A stretch of DNA of 64,000 nucleotides from Mycolicibacterium llatzerense (GTDB lineage: Bacteria; Actinomycetota; Actinomycetes; Mycobacteriales; Mycobacteriaceae): positions 62,001 through 126,000 of the forward strand of contig NZ_JXST01000014.1 in the NCBI RefSeq assembly GCF_000878195.1, read 5' to 3'. The position numbers and the translations under genes were made by a program. This document shows positions 10,046 through 19,139 of the stretch, one piece after another (positions within the stretch are counted from its first letter, which is position 1; every line of letters starts with the position of its first letter). Below the pieces are notes generated by a model. It saw only the letters and a program-made list of their open reading frames with translations, did no database searches and was not told the DNA's origin.

Positions 10046-10855
10046 CTACTGCGCGGCCCGCACCGTCTGCCGCAGCACCGAGGCGTCGTCGGAGGCGGTG
10101 TCGTACACCCGCACGATGGCCTGGTCGCCCGGCTTGAGGTAGGTGGACTCCCCCAGCTCGGTGTAGCGCGTCGCGCCGATGCCGACGAGCAGGCGCGTCG
10201 GGTGCCCGCTGGCCACCATCAGGGCGCCCACGTCCTCCAGAGGCGTGTCGTCGGAACCCTTCTGGTTGGCCAGCCGGTCGACGATCCAGTCCAGCAGCTG
10301 CGTGCCGTAGTACGAGTAGCCCAGCAACGGGCTGTCCTGGCCGTACGCGTGCTCGGTGCCGGTGCCGTCGTCCAGGAAGCTGGCCAGGCGCAGCGACGAC
10401 GTCGGGCCGTCGGGGCTCAGGTCGCTGATCTCGAAGAACTGCGGGGCCACGCCCTTGGACGCCGGACCCCAGTTCTTCTTGTGACTGATCTTCGGGGCAT
10501 TGGGCCGGCGGATCGAGCAGTCGTTGAACGCGCCCAGCGCGAACGGCCGCAGCCCGACCACCCGGTCGCCCGACCATGACACCTCACACGCCAACCCGAC
10601 CTCGGGTTCGATCTGCAGATTCAGCGGGGTGTCACTGACGGGCAGCTGGACGGCGTCCGTCGACAGCGGGAACTCGCCGAGGAAGGTGTCACTGCCCGGC
10701 GCGTACCACGGGAAAATGCCCTTGGGCGCCCCGCCCTCCGACCTGACGTTCACGAAATCGACTGCCTCCCCGGCCTGTTCGAGGTGCCCGGCGAAGTTTC
10801 CCGCCACCCCGAAGCCGAACCAGCCACGCATGTCGTCCAGGTCGAGATCGATCAT
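10046..10855 (-). CDS. Conserved cytosolic protein, DUF5718-like
   Basis: 269 residues starting MIDLDLDDMRGWFGFGVAGNFAGHLEQAGEA in two parts around residue 20. I recall this as the DUF5718 family of unknown function; the assignment is from memory. No signal peptide or membrane segment is visible. The fold may be related to fumarylacetoacetate hydrolase-like proteins: it has an IEPEVGLACEVSWSG segment reminiscent of the metal-binding E-x-E of that superfamily. It diverges from the hemerythrin gene. Confidence 0.7.
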   Translation of the reverse strand: MIDLDLDDMRGWFGFGVAGNFAGHLEQAGEAVDFVNVRSEGGAPKGIFPWYAPGSDTFLGEFPLSTDAVQLPVSDTPLNLQIEPEVGLACEVSWSGDRVVGLRPFALGAFNDCSIRRPNAPKISHKKNWGPASKGVAPQFFEISDLSPDGPTSSLRLASFLDDGTGTEHAYGQDSPLLGYSYYGTQLLDWIVDRLANQKGSDDTPLEDVGALMVASGHPTRLLVGIGATRYTELGESTYLKPGDQAIVRVYDTASDDASVLRQTVRAAQ

Positions 10856-10962
10856 GGCTGCCACCCTACTTCGGCCGCGACCAGCCCCGACAAGCCACAA
10901 CCAAGTCGCGCTTAAGTCACGGGCACCAGGCTGTGCACCAACCTGATCACAAGGAGTCCGCT

Positions 10963-11688
10963 GTGCCCACCTCCGTCCGTACCGTCACCGTCGCACCCCG
11001 TCAACCCGACGAACCCAAGCCCGATCTGCTGGGCATCACGCTGGCGCACCGCGCCATGCTCGTCGACCTGGTCCGTCTCACCGAGCTGGCCAAGGCGGTG
11101 CGCGACCGGGACGTGATCTGCACGCCCGCTCGGGCCCGCGCCATCTCGCAGTACATCGAGATGTTGTGCGACTCCATCCATCACCATCACAGCACCGAGG
11201 ACACCGTGCTGTGGCCGGTGATCCAGGCCAGCGTGGGCGATCACCTGGACCTGAGCGAGCTCACCGACGACCACGCCGCGCTCGACCCGCGCCTGGACCA
11301 GCTGCGTGCCCGCGCCGCCGCGTTCCGGCTGTCGAACGGTGACCGCAAGGTCGCGTTCTTGATGGCCTTCGAGCTGGCGGAACTCACCGCGCTGCTGACC
11401 GAGCACATCAACGACGAGGAACTGGACCTGTTCCCGCTGATCACCGAGCACGTGTCGGTCGCGGACTGGGAAGCGGTGGAGGCGGCCGCGCGCGCCGGCA
11501 GCCGGATGTCGTTCGACGGTCCGCGCTCGCTCGCGGTGATGACCGACGACGAGCGGGCCTCGATGGCAGGACAACTGGGCATCGGGCTGCGGGCATTCTT
11601 GGCGGTGCTGGCGCTGCGGCACCGGCGCGTGATGCGCGCGGTCTTCGGCGACCTCGCAGAGAGCCGACTCGAGGCCCTGGCCGATTAG
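10963..11688 (+). CDS. Hemerythrin-like (HHE) domain protein
   Basis: 241 residues. The first 170 or so form a hemerythrin-like four-helix bundle with iron-ligand candidates in LGITLAHRAML, SIHHHHSTEDTVLWP, LTDDHAALDP and LTEHINDEELDLFP. Such proteins bind a di-iron centre and, in mycobacteria, have been linked to oxygen, NO or peroxide responses. The C-terminal 70 residues form a helical tail. GTG 10963 was chosen because AAGGAG lies 6 bp upstream. Its stop codon overlaps the stop of the convergent regulator by 3 bp. Confidence 0.86.
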   Translation: MPTSVRTVTVAPRQPDEPKPDLLGITLAHRAMLVDLVRLTELAKAVRDRDVICTPARARAISQYIEMLCDSIHHHHSTEDTVLWPVIQASVGDHLDLSELTDDHAALDPRLDQLRARAAAFRLSNGDRKVAFLMAFELAELTALLTEHINDEELDLFPLITEHVSVADWEAVEAAARAGSRMSFDGPRSLAVMTDDERASMAGQLGIGLRAFLAVLALRHRRVMRAVFGDLAESRLEALAD

Positions 11689-14600
11689 TCGATGAAGCTG
11701 CGGGCCTCGGCCGCCAGCCGGTCCCGCAGCGTTTCGGCGGCCTTGCGGAAGTCGCGGGCCTCGTCGGGCCGGTCCAGCACGTCGGCGGCCGCGGCCAGCG
11801 CGTCGTCGACGGGGCCGACCATCAACCCGTCGACCCCGAGCCCGGCGATGCTGCCGGAGTAGCGCGCCAGTTCGGCCGAGCGGGTCCGCACCTCGTCAAT
11901 GTCACCCATCGCCACCGCGGCATTGACCCGCAGCACGGTGAACGGCACCCAGAAATAGGCCCGCTCGATGGGCTTTCGGTCCGGCCACAGCTCCCGGGCC
12001 TCGGCCTCGCGGCCCCGCGCGACCAGCGCCAGCACCGCCGCGTCCAGCGCGGCGACGGAAATCTCCCGGTAGAAGAACAGCAACTCGTCGGCCAGTGTGC
12101 CGAGGTCGCCGAGGCAGAATTCGCCCGTCGTCCGGCCGACCATGGCCAGCTTGGCGCCGTTGGCGGCGCCGTTCTCGGCCATGCGTGCGGCCAGGTCGGT
12201 GTAGGCGCTCACCGCCTCGTCCAGGCGGCCGGCCAGCAGGTACATCCGGGCGCGGAACAGACCCAGCACGCCCAGCAGGTGGACCAGCTGACCGGTGCTG
12301 GCGCGCGCCACCGCGAGGTCGACGTGGCGTTTGGCCGTCGCCAGATCGCAGCGGTTGCCGGCCGCCAGCGACAGCAGCCAGTGGGCCACCGCCTGGTAGT
12401 CGGCCTGCTCGGCGGCTTCGGCGGTCTGCAGCAGTTCGGCGGCGAGCACGTCGCGCTCGGTGTCGAGGTCGGGTCCGAGGGCACAGAACGCGTGGACGTT
12501 GAGCGCCGTGCACAGCAGGCGACCCGCCCCGGGATCGTCCGCGTACACCTGTCGCGCCAGCGCAAGCATCTCGGTGCTGGCCGCCAGCGCACCGTCCGGG
12601 TCGTTGCCCTCCAACTCGACGTAGAGCGCTTTGAGCAGCCGGATGCGGTCCGCGGCGGCAACGTCGCCGGCCAGCACGTGGCGCAACAGCCCGATCATCT
12701 GGCCGTCGGATTCGTCGTACTCGCGGTCGCGCCACACGAGCGGGGTGTCCCACGCCGTGAGGATGCGCACCACCAGGTCGTCGCGAAACCGGCCGGAGAC
12801 CAGCTGCAGCGCGCACTTCATCTCGCTGCGCGCGGTGACGGCGTCGCCGGACTGCGCGAGCGCGGCGATCAGTCCGCAGCGGACCTCGATGTCCTGATCC
12901 AGCATTGCCAGGCTCGGCGCCAGCTGCCGGCTGGCCGCGAGTTCGAGCATCTGGACCGCGGCGCGCCACTGCCGGGCGGCTTCCGCATGGGCCCCGACCG
13001 AACCGGCATCCCGTGCCGCGGCGGTCGCGAAATCAGCTGCCGCCAAAGCGGTTTCGGCCGTCGCCGAGGCGACGGCGTGATGGGCGAGGGCGGCCTGATC
13101 AACCGAGCGACCGGGCGCGCGCAGCAACTCCAGTGCGGCGGCGTGCAGCCGCGACCGGCGCAGCTTCGAGGTGTCCTCGTACAGGGTGTCGCGGACCAGC
13201 CCGTGCGCGAACTGCAGCCGGCCGGGCGTCGGCTCGTCGAGCAGGCCAAGCAGGACAGCCGGTTCCAGCGCGTCGAGCAGATCGTCGGGGTCGCTCCGAC
13301 CCAGCTCGGCCAGCAGGTCGACGTCGATGTCGCGGCCCAGCACGGCGGCCTGCCGCAGGGCGGTGACCGTCGGGCCGGGCAACCGGGCCAGCCGGCGCCG
13401 CAGCACGTCGCGCACCCCGACCGGCACCGACGCCCACACCGCGTCCGGCCCCTCGGCGGCCATCAGCCGGGCCAGTTCGCGCACGAACAACGGATTGCCA
13501 CCGGTGCGTTCCCGCAGCAGGCGCAGGGCCTCACCGCTGGTCGTCAGTCCGCAATCGGCGGCGACGGCAGCGGTGGCCGCGGCGTCCAAACCGCCGAGGA
13601 TCAGATGCGCGGACGTATGCACCGTCAGAGCCGCCCGGGCCACCTCCAGCTCGCCGCGATCCTCCGACGGGCGGTACGTCGCCATGACCAGCACGCGGCG
13701 GTCCTGAACACGGTCGGCCACCAGCCGCAGCAGCTCCAGCGTCAGGCCGTCGGTGCGGTGCAGGTCATCGAGCACGACGGCCAGGGGCTGGTCGTCGGCG
13801 ACGGTGCCGAGCGCGTCGGCCACCGCCTGTCCCAGCCAGAACGTGCCCTGCTCGGCGGCGGCGCCGTCGTGCAGCAGCGGGGCCAGCGCCTGCCGGTCGT
13901 GATCGGCCGAATCGACCAGCTCGCGGAGCACCTCGGTCCACGCCCAGCCCGCGGGCGCGCCATGGACCTCCTGGCACCGGCCGTGCACCGTCCGCCAGCC
14001 GGCCGCCCGCAACCGGGCCGCGGCGGCCGCGGCCAGCGTGGTCTTGCCGGAGCCCGCCTCGCCGCCGATCCACAGCACCGCACTGGCACCCGCGGCGACG
14101 CCACGGGCGGTGGCGTCGATCGCCGCGAGCTCCTCGGCCCGGCCGTATGCGACGTGCCCCACGGGTTCCCGCGACGCGGCCGCCGGGGCCGCCGGCGTCG
14201 TCGACCGTAGCGGCGCAGGCCGCGACGGTTCCAGATGATCGGCCTGGCGCAGAATGTCGCGCTCGAGATCGCGCAGGGCCCGGCCCGGTTCCAGACCGAG
14301 CTCGTCGATCAGGTGCTCGCGGGTGCGCCGCAGCACGTCGAGCGCATTCGCCTGCCGCCCGGTCCGGTACAGCGCGGTCGCCAGGACCGCGGCGGCCCCT
14401 TCGCGCCCCGGATGCTCGGCGACGTGCCCTTCCAGCGCCGCGATGGCGCTGCTGTACCGGGCGAGGTCGACGAGTGCGGCGGCCTGGCTTTCCACCGCCG
14501 CCAGCCGGAGTTCGGTCAGCCGCGAGACCTCCGGCGCCGCCCACAGGGCGTCACCGGCCCCCGCGAACGGCTCGCCCGCCCAGCCCGCGAGTGCCTCGTC

Positions 14601-14999
14601 GAGCAGTTGCACACGGTTTCTTGAATCAGATTCCTCTTGTGCGGCAGTGACTTTCGCTTCGAAACGCCAGGAGTCGACGGCGTTGTCCGGCAACCGCAGG
14701 CAGTACCCGGGCGCGGCGCTGACCAGGATGCGGGCCGGCGCCCGGCGCTGCCGGCCGGGTTCGAGCACGCGGCGCAGATGCGAGACGTAGACCTGCAACG
14801 CCGACAGTGCCTTCGGTGGCGGTTCGCCTTCCCAGAGGTCGTGGATGAGCCGGTCGACGGACACCGTGTGGCCGCGCGCGGCGACCAACCGGGCCAGCAG
14901 CGCCCGCTGCATCCGCGCACCCAGGTCCACCGGATCGTCACCGACCCACGCCTGCACCGGACCGAGCACCGCCACCCGCACCGGGTATTCCACCGTCAT
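11685..14999 (-). CDS. SARP/AfsR-type regulator with BTAD and AAA ATPase domains
   Basis: A 1,104-residue regulator. Residues 1-100 form an OmpR/SARP-type winged helix (RVAVLGPVQAWVGDDPVDLG start, LIHDLWEGEPP). Residues about 105-250 form the BTAD domain (helical, SWRFEAKVTAAQ onward). A P-loop ATPase follows, with GGEAGSGKTTLAAAA near 315 and Walker B AVVLDDLHRTDG near 405. The C-terminal 500 residues are TPR-like helices. This is the AfsR/MalT (STAND) layout of a ligand-responsive transcription switch. The effector and target genes are unknown. It is not present at this place in M. tuberculosis. Its UAA stop overlaps the hemerythrin stop. Confidence 0.85.
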   Translation of the reverse strand: MTVEYPVRVAVLGPVQAWVGDDPVDLGARMQRALLARLVAARGHTVSVDRLIHDLWEGEPPPKALSALQVYVSHLRRVLEPGRQRRAPARILVSAAPGYCLRLPDNAVDSWRFEAKVTAAQEESDSRNRVQLLDEALAGWAGEPFAGAGDALWAAPEVSRLTELRLAAVESQAAALVDLARYSSAIAALEGHVAEHPGREGAAAVLATALYRTGRQANALDVLRRTREHLIDELGLEPGRALRDLERDILRQADHLEPSRPAPLRSTTPAAPAAASREPVGHVAYGRAEELAAIDATARGVAAGASAVLWIGGEAGSGKTTLAAAAAARLRAAGWRTVHGRCQEVHGAPAGWAWTEVLRELVDSADHDRQALAPLLHDGAAAEQGTFWLGQAVADALGTVADDQPLAVVLDDLHRTDGLTLELLRLVADRVQDRRVLVMATYRPSEDRGELEVARAALTVHTSAHLILGGLDAAATAAVAADCGLTTSGEALRLLRERTGGNPLFVRELARLMAAEGPDAVWASVPVGVRDVLRRRLARLPGPTVTALRQAAVLGRDIDVDLLAELGRSDPDDLLDALEPAVLLGLLDEPTPGRLQFAHGLVRDTLYEDTSKLRRSRLHAAALELLRAPGRSVDQAALAHHAVASATAETALAAADFATAAARDAGSVGAHAEAARQWRAAVQMLELAASRQLAPSLAMLDQDIEVRCGLIAALAQSGDAVTARSEMKCALQLVSGRFRDDLVVRILTAWDTPLVWRDREYDESDGQMIGLLRHVLAGDVAAADRIRLLKALYVELEGNDPDGALAASTEMLALARQVYADDPGAGRLLCTALNVHAFCALGPDLDTERDVLAAELLQTAEAAEQADYQAVAHWLLSLAAGNRCDLATAKRHVDLAVARASTGQLVHLLGVLGLFRARMYLLAGRLDEAVSAYTDLAARMAENGAANGAKLAMVGRTTGEFCLGDLGTLADELLFFYREISVAALDAAVLALVARGREAEARELWPDRKPIERAYFWVPFTVLRVNAAVAMGDIDEVRTRSAELARYSGSIAGLGVDGLMVGPVDDALAAAADVLDRPDEARDFRKAAETLRDRLAAEARSFID

Positions 15000-15018
15000 G
15001 CCCCCGCCGACGTGGTTT

Positions 15019-16275
15019 CTACTTCGGCTGTAACACCGAAGTGCCGACGTACGGCACCAGGGCTTCGGGTACCCGGACGCTGCCGTCGGGCTGCTGGTGG
15101 TTCTCCAGGATCGCCACCAGCCAGCGGGTGGTGGCGAGGGTGCCGTTGAGGGTGGCCGCCGTCTGCGGCTTGCCGTTCTCGTCGCGGTAGCGGGTCGAGA
15201 GCCGCCGGGCCTGGAACGTGGTGCAGTTCGAGGTCGACGTCAGCTCGCGGTAGGCCTGCTGCGTCGGCACCCACGCCTCGCAGTCGTACTTACGCGCTGC
15301 CGACGAGCCGAGATCGCCTGCCGCGACGTCGATCACGCGGTAGGGCACCTCGATCATGGCCAGCATCTGACGCTGCCAGGCGAGCAGCTTCTGGTGCTCG
15401 GCCTCGGCGTCTTCGGGCTTGCAGTAGATGAAGGCCTCGACTTTGTCGAACTGGTGCACGCGGATGATGCCGCGGGTGTCCTTGCCGTAGCTGCCGGCTT
15501 CCCGGCGGAAGCACGACGACCAGCCGGCGTACCGCAGCGGCCCCTCGGACAGGTCGAGGATCTCGTCGGAGTGGTAACCGGCCAACGGCACCTCCGAGGT
15601 CCCGACGAGGTACATGTCGTCGGCTTCGAGGCGGTAAATCTCATCGGCGTGCGCGCCCAGGAATCCGGTGCCGCGCATGATTTCTGGGCGCACCAGCACC
15701 GGCGGGATCATCAGCGTGAACCCGTTCTCGGTGGCCAGCCGGACGGCGAGCTGCAGCAGCCCGAGCTGCAGCAGCGCGCCCTGGCCCGTCAGGAAGTAGA
15801 ACCGCGAGCCGGACACCTTGGCGCCGCGCTCCATGTCGAGCAGGCCGATGGCCTCGCCCAGTTCCAGGTGGTCCTTGGGGTTCTCGATGGCCGTCGGGGT
15901 GCCGACGATGTCCAGCACCTCGAAGTCGCTCTCGCCGCCGGCGGGCACGCCGTCGATGATGACGTTGCCGATCGCCATGTGCGCGGCGGTGAACGCCGCC
16001 TCCATCTCGGCCTGCCGGGCCTCGATGGCCTTGATCGCCGCGGAGAGTTCCTTGGCCTTCTCCAGCAGGGCGGGCCGCTCTTCGGCAGAGGCCGCACCGA
16101 CGAGCTTGCTCGCCGCTTTCTGGTTGGCCCGCGCCGTGTCGGCCTCGGCGATGGCGGCGCGCCGGGCCGCGTCAGCATCCAGCAGCGCATCCACCAGGCC
16201 AGGGTCTTCGCCACGGGACCGCTGCGATGCCCGCACCCGGTCTGGATCTTCGCGCAACAGCTTGAGGTCGATCAC
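15019..16275 (-). CDS. serS: Seryl-tRNA synthetase
   Basis: Class II aminoacyl-tRNA synthetase charging tRNA-Ser, 418 residues (homologue of Rv3834c). The N-terminal 100 residues are the long antiparallel coiled-coil arm that contacts the tRNA. The catalytic core contains the motif 2 region ([18 protein letters not shown]), the serine/ATP pocket ([15 protein letters not shown]) and motif 3 ([18 protein letters not shown]). The start is a GTG giving [15 protein letters not shown], the conserved SerRS start. It is a single-copy essential gene, divergent from the septum-formation family gene. Confidence 0.97.
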   Translation of the reverse strand: MIDLKLLREDPDRVRASQRSRGEDPGLVDALLDADAARRAAIAEADTARANQKAASKLVGAASAEERPALLEKAKELSAAIKAIEARQAEMEAAFTAAHMAIGNVIIDGVPAGGESDFEVLDIVGTPTAIENPKDHLELGEAIGLLDMERGAKVSGSRFYFLTGQGALLQLGLLQLAVRLATENGFTLMIPPVLVRPEIMRGTGFLGAHADEIYRLEADDMYLVGTSEVPLAGYHSDEILDLSEGPLRYAGWSSCFRREAGSYGKDTRGIIRVHQFDKVEAFIYCKPEDAEAEHQKLLAWQRQMLAMIEVPYRVIDVAAGDLGSSAARKYDCEAWVPTQQAYRELTSTSNCTTFQARRLSTRYRDENGKPQTAATLNGTLATTRWLVAILENHQQPDGSVRVPEALVPYVGTSVLQPK

Positions 16276-16406
16276 GGACGTCAGACTACTTTTCTCACCG
16301 CGACCGTGGAATGTCGAGGGCCATTAGCTGGGCCCGGCCACAACCACATAACAGTACAACTGCAACTCTTGTCACAGCTCCAGCAGCGGCTGTCACAATA
16401 GAACCG

Positions 16407-17864
16407 ATGTTGGACGCACCCGCGGCGGTCGAACTGGGACTGGACACACCCCCAGACGCGCCGAAGACGACGACCACCTGGCGACAACGCATGCACGGCA
16501 TGCATGTCACCGGGACTCAACGTGCGCTCGTCCTCACCGCGCTCGGCGGACTGCTCATCGCCGGCGTCCTCACCGTCCTGCCCGAAGGCTCCCTCGGCCC
16601 GACGGGGCTCGGCTTCAGCACCGGACGCGTCAACGCCGGCCGCGTCAGCGACACCCTCGACCACGCCAAGCCCGGCGACTGCCTGAACTGGCCGGAGCGC
16701 TCGCCGGACGCCGTCGAGATCGTCGACTGCAAGAACGAACACCGCTTCGAGGTCGCCGAGTCCCTGGACATGCGGACGTTCCCGGGCAGTGAATACGGCC
16801 CCAACGCGGCGCCGCCGTCGGACTCCCGGATCAAGCAGATCAGCCAGGAGCAGTGCCAGAACGCGGCGCGCGACTACCTCGGCCCGCGCTTCGACCCGAA
16901 CGGCAAGTTCGCGGTGAGCCTGGTCTGGTCGGGCGACAAGGCCTGGAAGACCAAGGGGCAGCGCCGCATGCTGTGCGGCCTGCAGCTGCTCGGCCCGAAC
17001 AGCCAGCAGCTGGCCTACAAGGGCAAGGTCGCGGACGTCGACCAGTCGAAGGTGTGGCCGGCCGGCACCTGCCTCGGCATCGACCCGGCGACCAACCAGC
17101 CCATCGACATCCCGGTCGACTGCTCGGCGCCGCACGCCATGGAGGTCACCGGCGCGGTCAACCTGGCCGACAAGTACCACGACGCCATGCCCGCCGAGCC
17201 CGACCAGCTGGCGTACATCAAGGACGCGTGCACCAAGGCCACCGACGCCTACCTGGCCCCGGTTCAGCTGCGAGGCACCACACTGACCCTGATCTACAGC
17301 TCGATCGCGCTGCCCAGCTGGACGGCCGGCAGCCGGCAGGTGTCGTGCAGCATCGGCACGTCGCTCGGCAACGGCGGCTGGTCGACGCTGATCAACAGCG
17401 CCAAGGGACCGCTGATGGTCAACGGGCAGTCGCCCGTCGCGCCGCCGGCCATCCCGGAGGAACGGCTGAACCTCCCGCCGATCCCGGTCATCGAGCCGCC
17501 GGTGGACACGTCGTCGCAGGGCTCGTCGTCATCGTCGTCGTCGCAGGGTTCGCAGTCCGGTCAGTCCGATCAGTCCGGGCAGAACCAGCGCGGCCAGCAG
17601 ACCTCGCAGACGCCGCAGGGCAACCAGCACATGCCGGGCCAGCCCGACACCTCGAACCAGCACGGCAACACCACCCCTGGCACGCCTCAACAGCAGCAGG
17701 GCAACACCTTCCTCAACGGTCCGCCGCCCGCTCCGCCGGTGCCCGGCAGCGGCGCTCCCCTGGAGGGTCCGATCGAAGACGAGCCCGCCGCGCCCGCGGC
17801 ACCGGCCGGACCGGTGGGCGCGGGTGCGCCGCCTGGACCGGCCGCGCCGGCACCCGCTCCGTAG
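16407..17864 (+). CDS. Membrane-anchored septum-formation-family protein
   Basis: 485-residue homologue of Rv3835. An N-terminal cytosolic segment of about 40 residues precedes one transmembrane helix (ALVLTALGGLLIAGVLTVL, about 44-62). The extracytoplasmic part has two septum-formation-type repeats with conserved Cys (PGDCLNWP, VDCKNEHRFEV; AGTCLGID, VDCSAPHAMEV). A low-complexity Ser/Gln/Pro tail begins near residue 360. Its biochemical role is not known. The ATG at 16407 was chosen over upstream codons because it starts MLDAPAAVELGLDTPP just ahead of the helix. The metallopeptidase gene starts 2 bp after the stop, forming an operon. Confidence 0.85.
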   Translation: MLDAPAAVELGLDTPPDAPKTTTTWRQRMHGMHVTGTQRALVLTALGGLLIAGVLTVLPEGSLGPTGLGFSTGRVNAGRVSDTLDHAKPGDCLNWPERSPDAVEIVDCKNEHRFEVAESLDMRTFPGSEYGPNAAPPSDSRIKQISQEQCQNAARDYLGPRFDPNGKFAVSLVWSGDKAWKTKGQRRMLCGLQLLGPNSQQLAYKGKVADVDQSKVWPAGTCLGIDPATNQPIDIPVDCSAPHAMEVTGAVNLADKYHDAMPAEPDQLAYIKDACTKATDAYLAPVQLRGTTLTLIYSSIALPSWTAGSRQVSCSIGTSLGNGGWSTLINSAKGPLMVNGQSPVAPPAIPEERLNLPPIPVIEPPVDTSSQGSSSSSSSQGSQSGQSDQSGQNQRGQQTSQTPQGNQHMPGQPDTSNQHGNTTPGTPQQQQGNTFLNGPPPAPPVPGSGAPLEGPIEDEPAAPAAPAGPVGAGAPPGPAAPAPAP

Positions 17865-17866
17865 CC

Positions 17867-18217
17867 ATGCCGGTACGCATGGGGCAGCAGCGGTTCGAGG
17901 AGCTGGTGTCCGACGCGCTCGATCTCATCCCGCCCCGGCTCGCCGCGGCGCTCGACAACGTCGTGGTGCTGGTGCAACCGCGCAATCCGGACGACCCCGA
18001 CATCCTCGGGCTGTACGAAGGGGTCGCGCTCACCGAGCGGGATTCCTTCTACGCGGGCGCACTGCCCGATACCATCTCGATCTACCGCGACGCCCTGCTC
18101 GACATGTGCGACTCCGAGGAGCAGGTCGTCGATGAGGTCGCCATCACGGTGATCCACGAGATCGCCCACCACTTCGGCATCGACGACGAACGATTGCACG
18201 AGCTGGGCTGGGGCTGA
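17867..18217 (+). CDS. Zincin-like metallopeptidase family protein
   Basis: 116 residues, homologous to Rv3836. It has the HExxH zinc motif HEIAHHFGIDDERLHELGWG with a downstream Glu, the minimal zincin catalytic set of the DUF1025/metallopeptidase family. It is small, soluble and without a signal peptide; the substrate is unknown. The start at 17867 is 2 bp after the upstream stop; an ATG at 17879 is also possible. Co-transcription with the septum-formation family protein is likely. Confidence 0.85.
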   Translation: MPVRMGQQRFEELVSDALDLIPPRLAAALDNVVVLVQPRNPDDPDILGLYEGVALTERDSFYAGALPDTISIYRDALLDMCDSEEQVVDEVAITVIHEIAHHFGIDDERLHELGWG

Positions 18218-18266
18218 ACAGCGCGGCACCGCGAATTTGTCGGACCGCGGTGTTACAACAGAGTCC

Positions 18267-18464
18267 ATGAGCACCGCCTGCCGCAACTGCGTGGACGGGC
18301 TGGCGCACTGCCACGGCACGGTCATCGTGCACGCCGGTCTGCCGGCCGAATGCACCGACGAGACCTGCGCGCTACCGGAGTCCGAGCACACTTTGCGCAT
18401 CGATTGCGACGTGGTCTCGTGCGGCTGCGCACAACCCGCGGTGGGCCTGCGCGCCGCGGGATAG
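18267..18464 (+). CDS. Small cysteine-rich protein, putative metal-binding
   Basis: A 65-residue protein with eight Cys (ACRNCVDGLAHCHG, AECTDETCALP, IDCDVVSCGCAQP) and three His, spaced like a zinc- or iron-binding mini-domain. No signal peptide is seen. The ATG at 18267 sits 49 bp after the metallopeptidase stop, and the stop abuts the stop of the convergent phosphatase gene. I do not know a described function. Codon usage and GC match neighbouring genes, so I consider it real. Confidence 0.7.
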   Translation: MSTACRNCVDGLAHCHGTVIVHAGLPAECTDETCALPESEHTLRIDCDVVSCGCAQPAVGLRAAG

Positions 18465-19139
18465 TCAGCCCATCGGGTCGGCCGCGACGGGCGCCTCGGG
18501 GTCGTGCCCCGGATAGAACGGCGGCAGCACCGAGCCCCACTGCACGCAGCTCCACCGGCCGTCGGTGATCGGGCTCAGCACCACGCACTCGGCATTGGCG
18601 AGATGATGCTCCGACGCGAAATCGGCGTCCACACCGGCCATTTGGGCGGCCACCAGCCGGATGGCCGCACCGTGGCCCACCACCAGGATGTCGCCCGCCC
18701 ACTCGTGGTCGTCCAGGTACCGCACCCGCAGATGCGTCAGCACCGGCAGATACCGGTCCAGCACTTCGAGACCGGTCTCACCGCCCGGCATGGCGACATC
18801 GAGAACACCGCGCTGCCACTCGTCGTAGACGGCGTCGAACTGCGCGATGGCGTCGGCGTCACTCCGGTCTTCCAGGTCGCCCACCTGCACCTCGTGGATG
18901 CCGTGGACCTCGACCGGGTCCAGACCCAGGCCGTCGGCGATGTCGGCGGCCGTCTGCACGGCCCGCTCCGCCACCGAATGCACCACCAGCCCAACGGGAT
19001 GAGCCCAGTCGATCCCGAAATCGCGGGCCTGCTGATGACCGAGTTGCGTCAGCGGCGCCCCCGGCGGCCGGGTGTCCAACCGTTTGGCGACGTTCGCCTC
19101 CGACTGCCCGTGCCGCACCAATACCAAGCGCCCGCTCAT
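18465..19139 (-). CDS. Histidine phosphatase (phosphoglycerate mutase-like) family protein
   Basis: 224 residues, homologue of Rv3837c. LVLVRHGQSEANV carries the catalytic RHG, and GHGAAIRL supplies the second catalytic His. It probably acts as a broad or specific phosphatase rather than a glycolytic mutase; the substrate is unknown. The ATG at 19139 overlaps the pheA stop by 4 bp, so the two are translationally coupled (pheA first). Confidence 0.88.
   Translation of the reverse strand: MSGRLVLVRHGQSEANVAKRLDTRPPGAPLTQLGHQQARDFGIDWAHPVGLVVHSVAERAVQTAADIADGLGLDPVEVHGIHEVQVGDLEDRSDADAIAQFDAVYDEWQRGVLDVAMPGGETGLEVLDRYLPVLTHLRVRYLDDHEWAGDILVVGHGAAIRLVAAQMAGVDADFASEHHLANAECVVLSPITDGRWSCVQWGSVLPPFYPGHDPEAPVAADPMG

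Noticed and set aside
12279..14210. A 643-codon plus-strand frame inside the SARP gene
   Set aside because: The minus-strand protein has clear SARP, BTAD and P-loop motifs; the other frame has none.
16276..16406. T-box or riboswitch before serS
   Set aside because: The 131-bp gap shows no T-box motif or stable structured leader; serS T-boxes are a Firmicutes feature.
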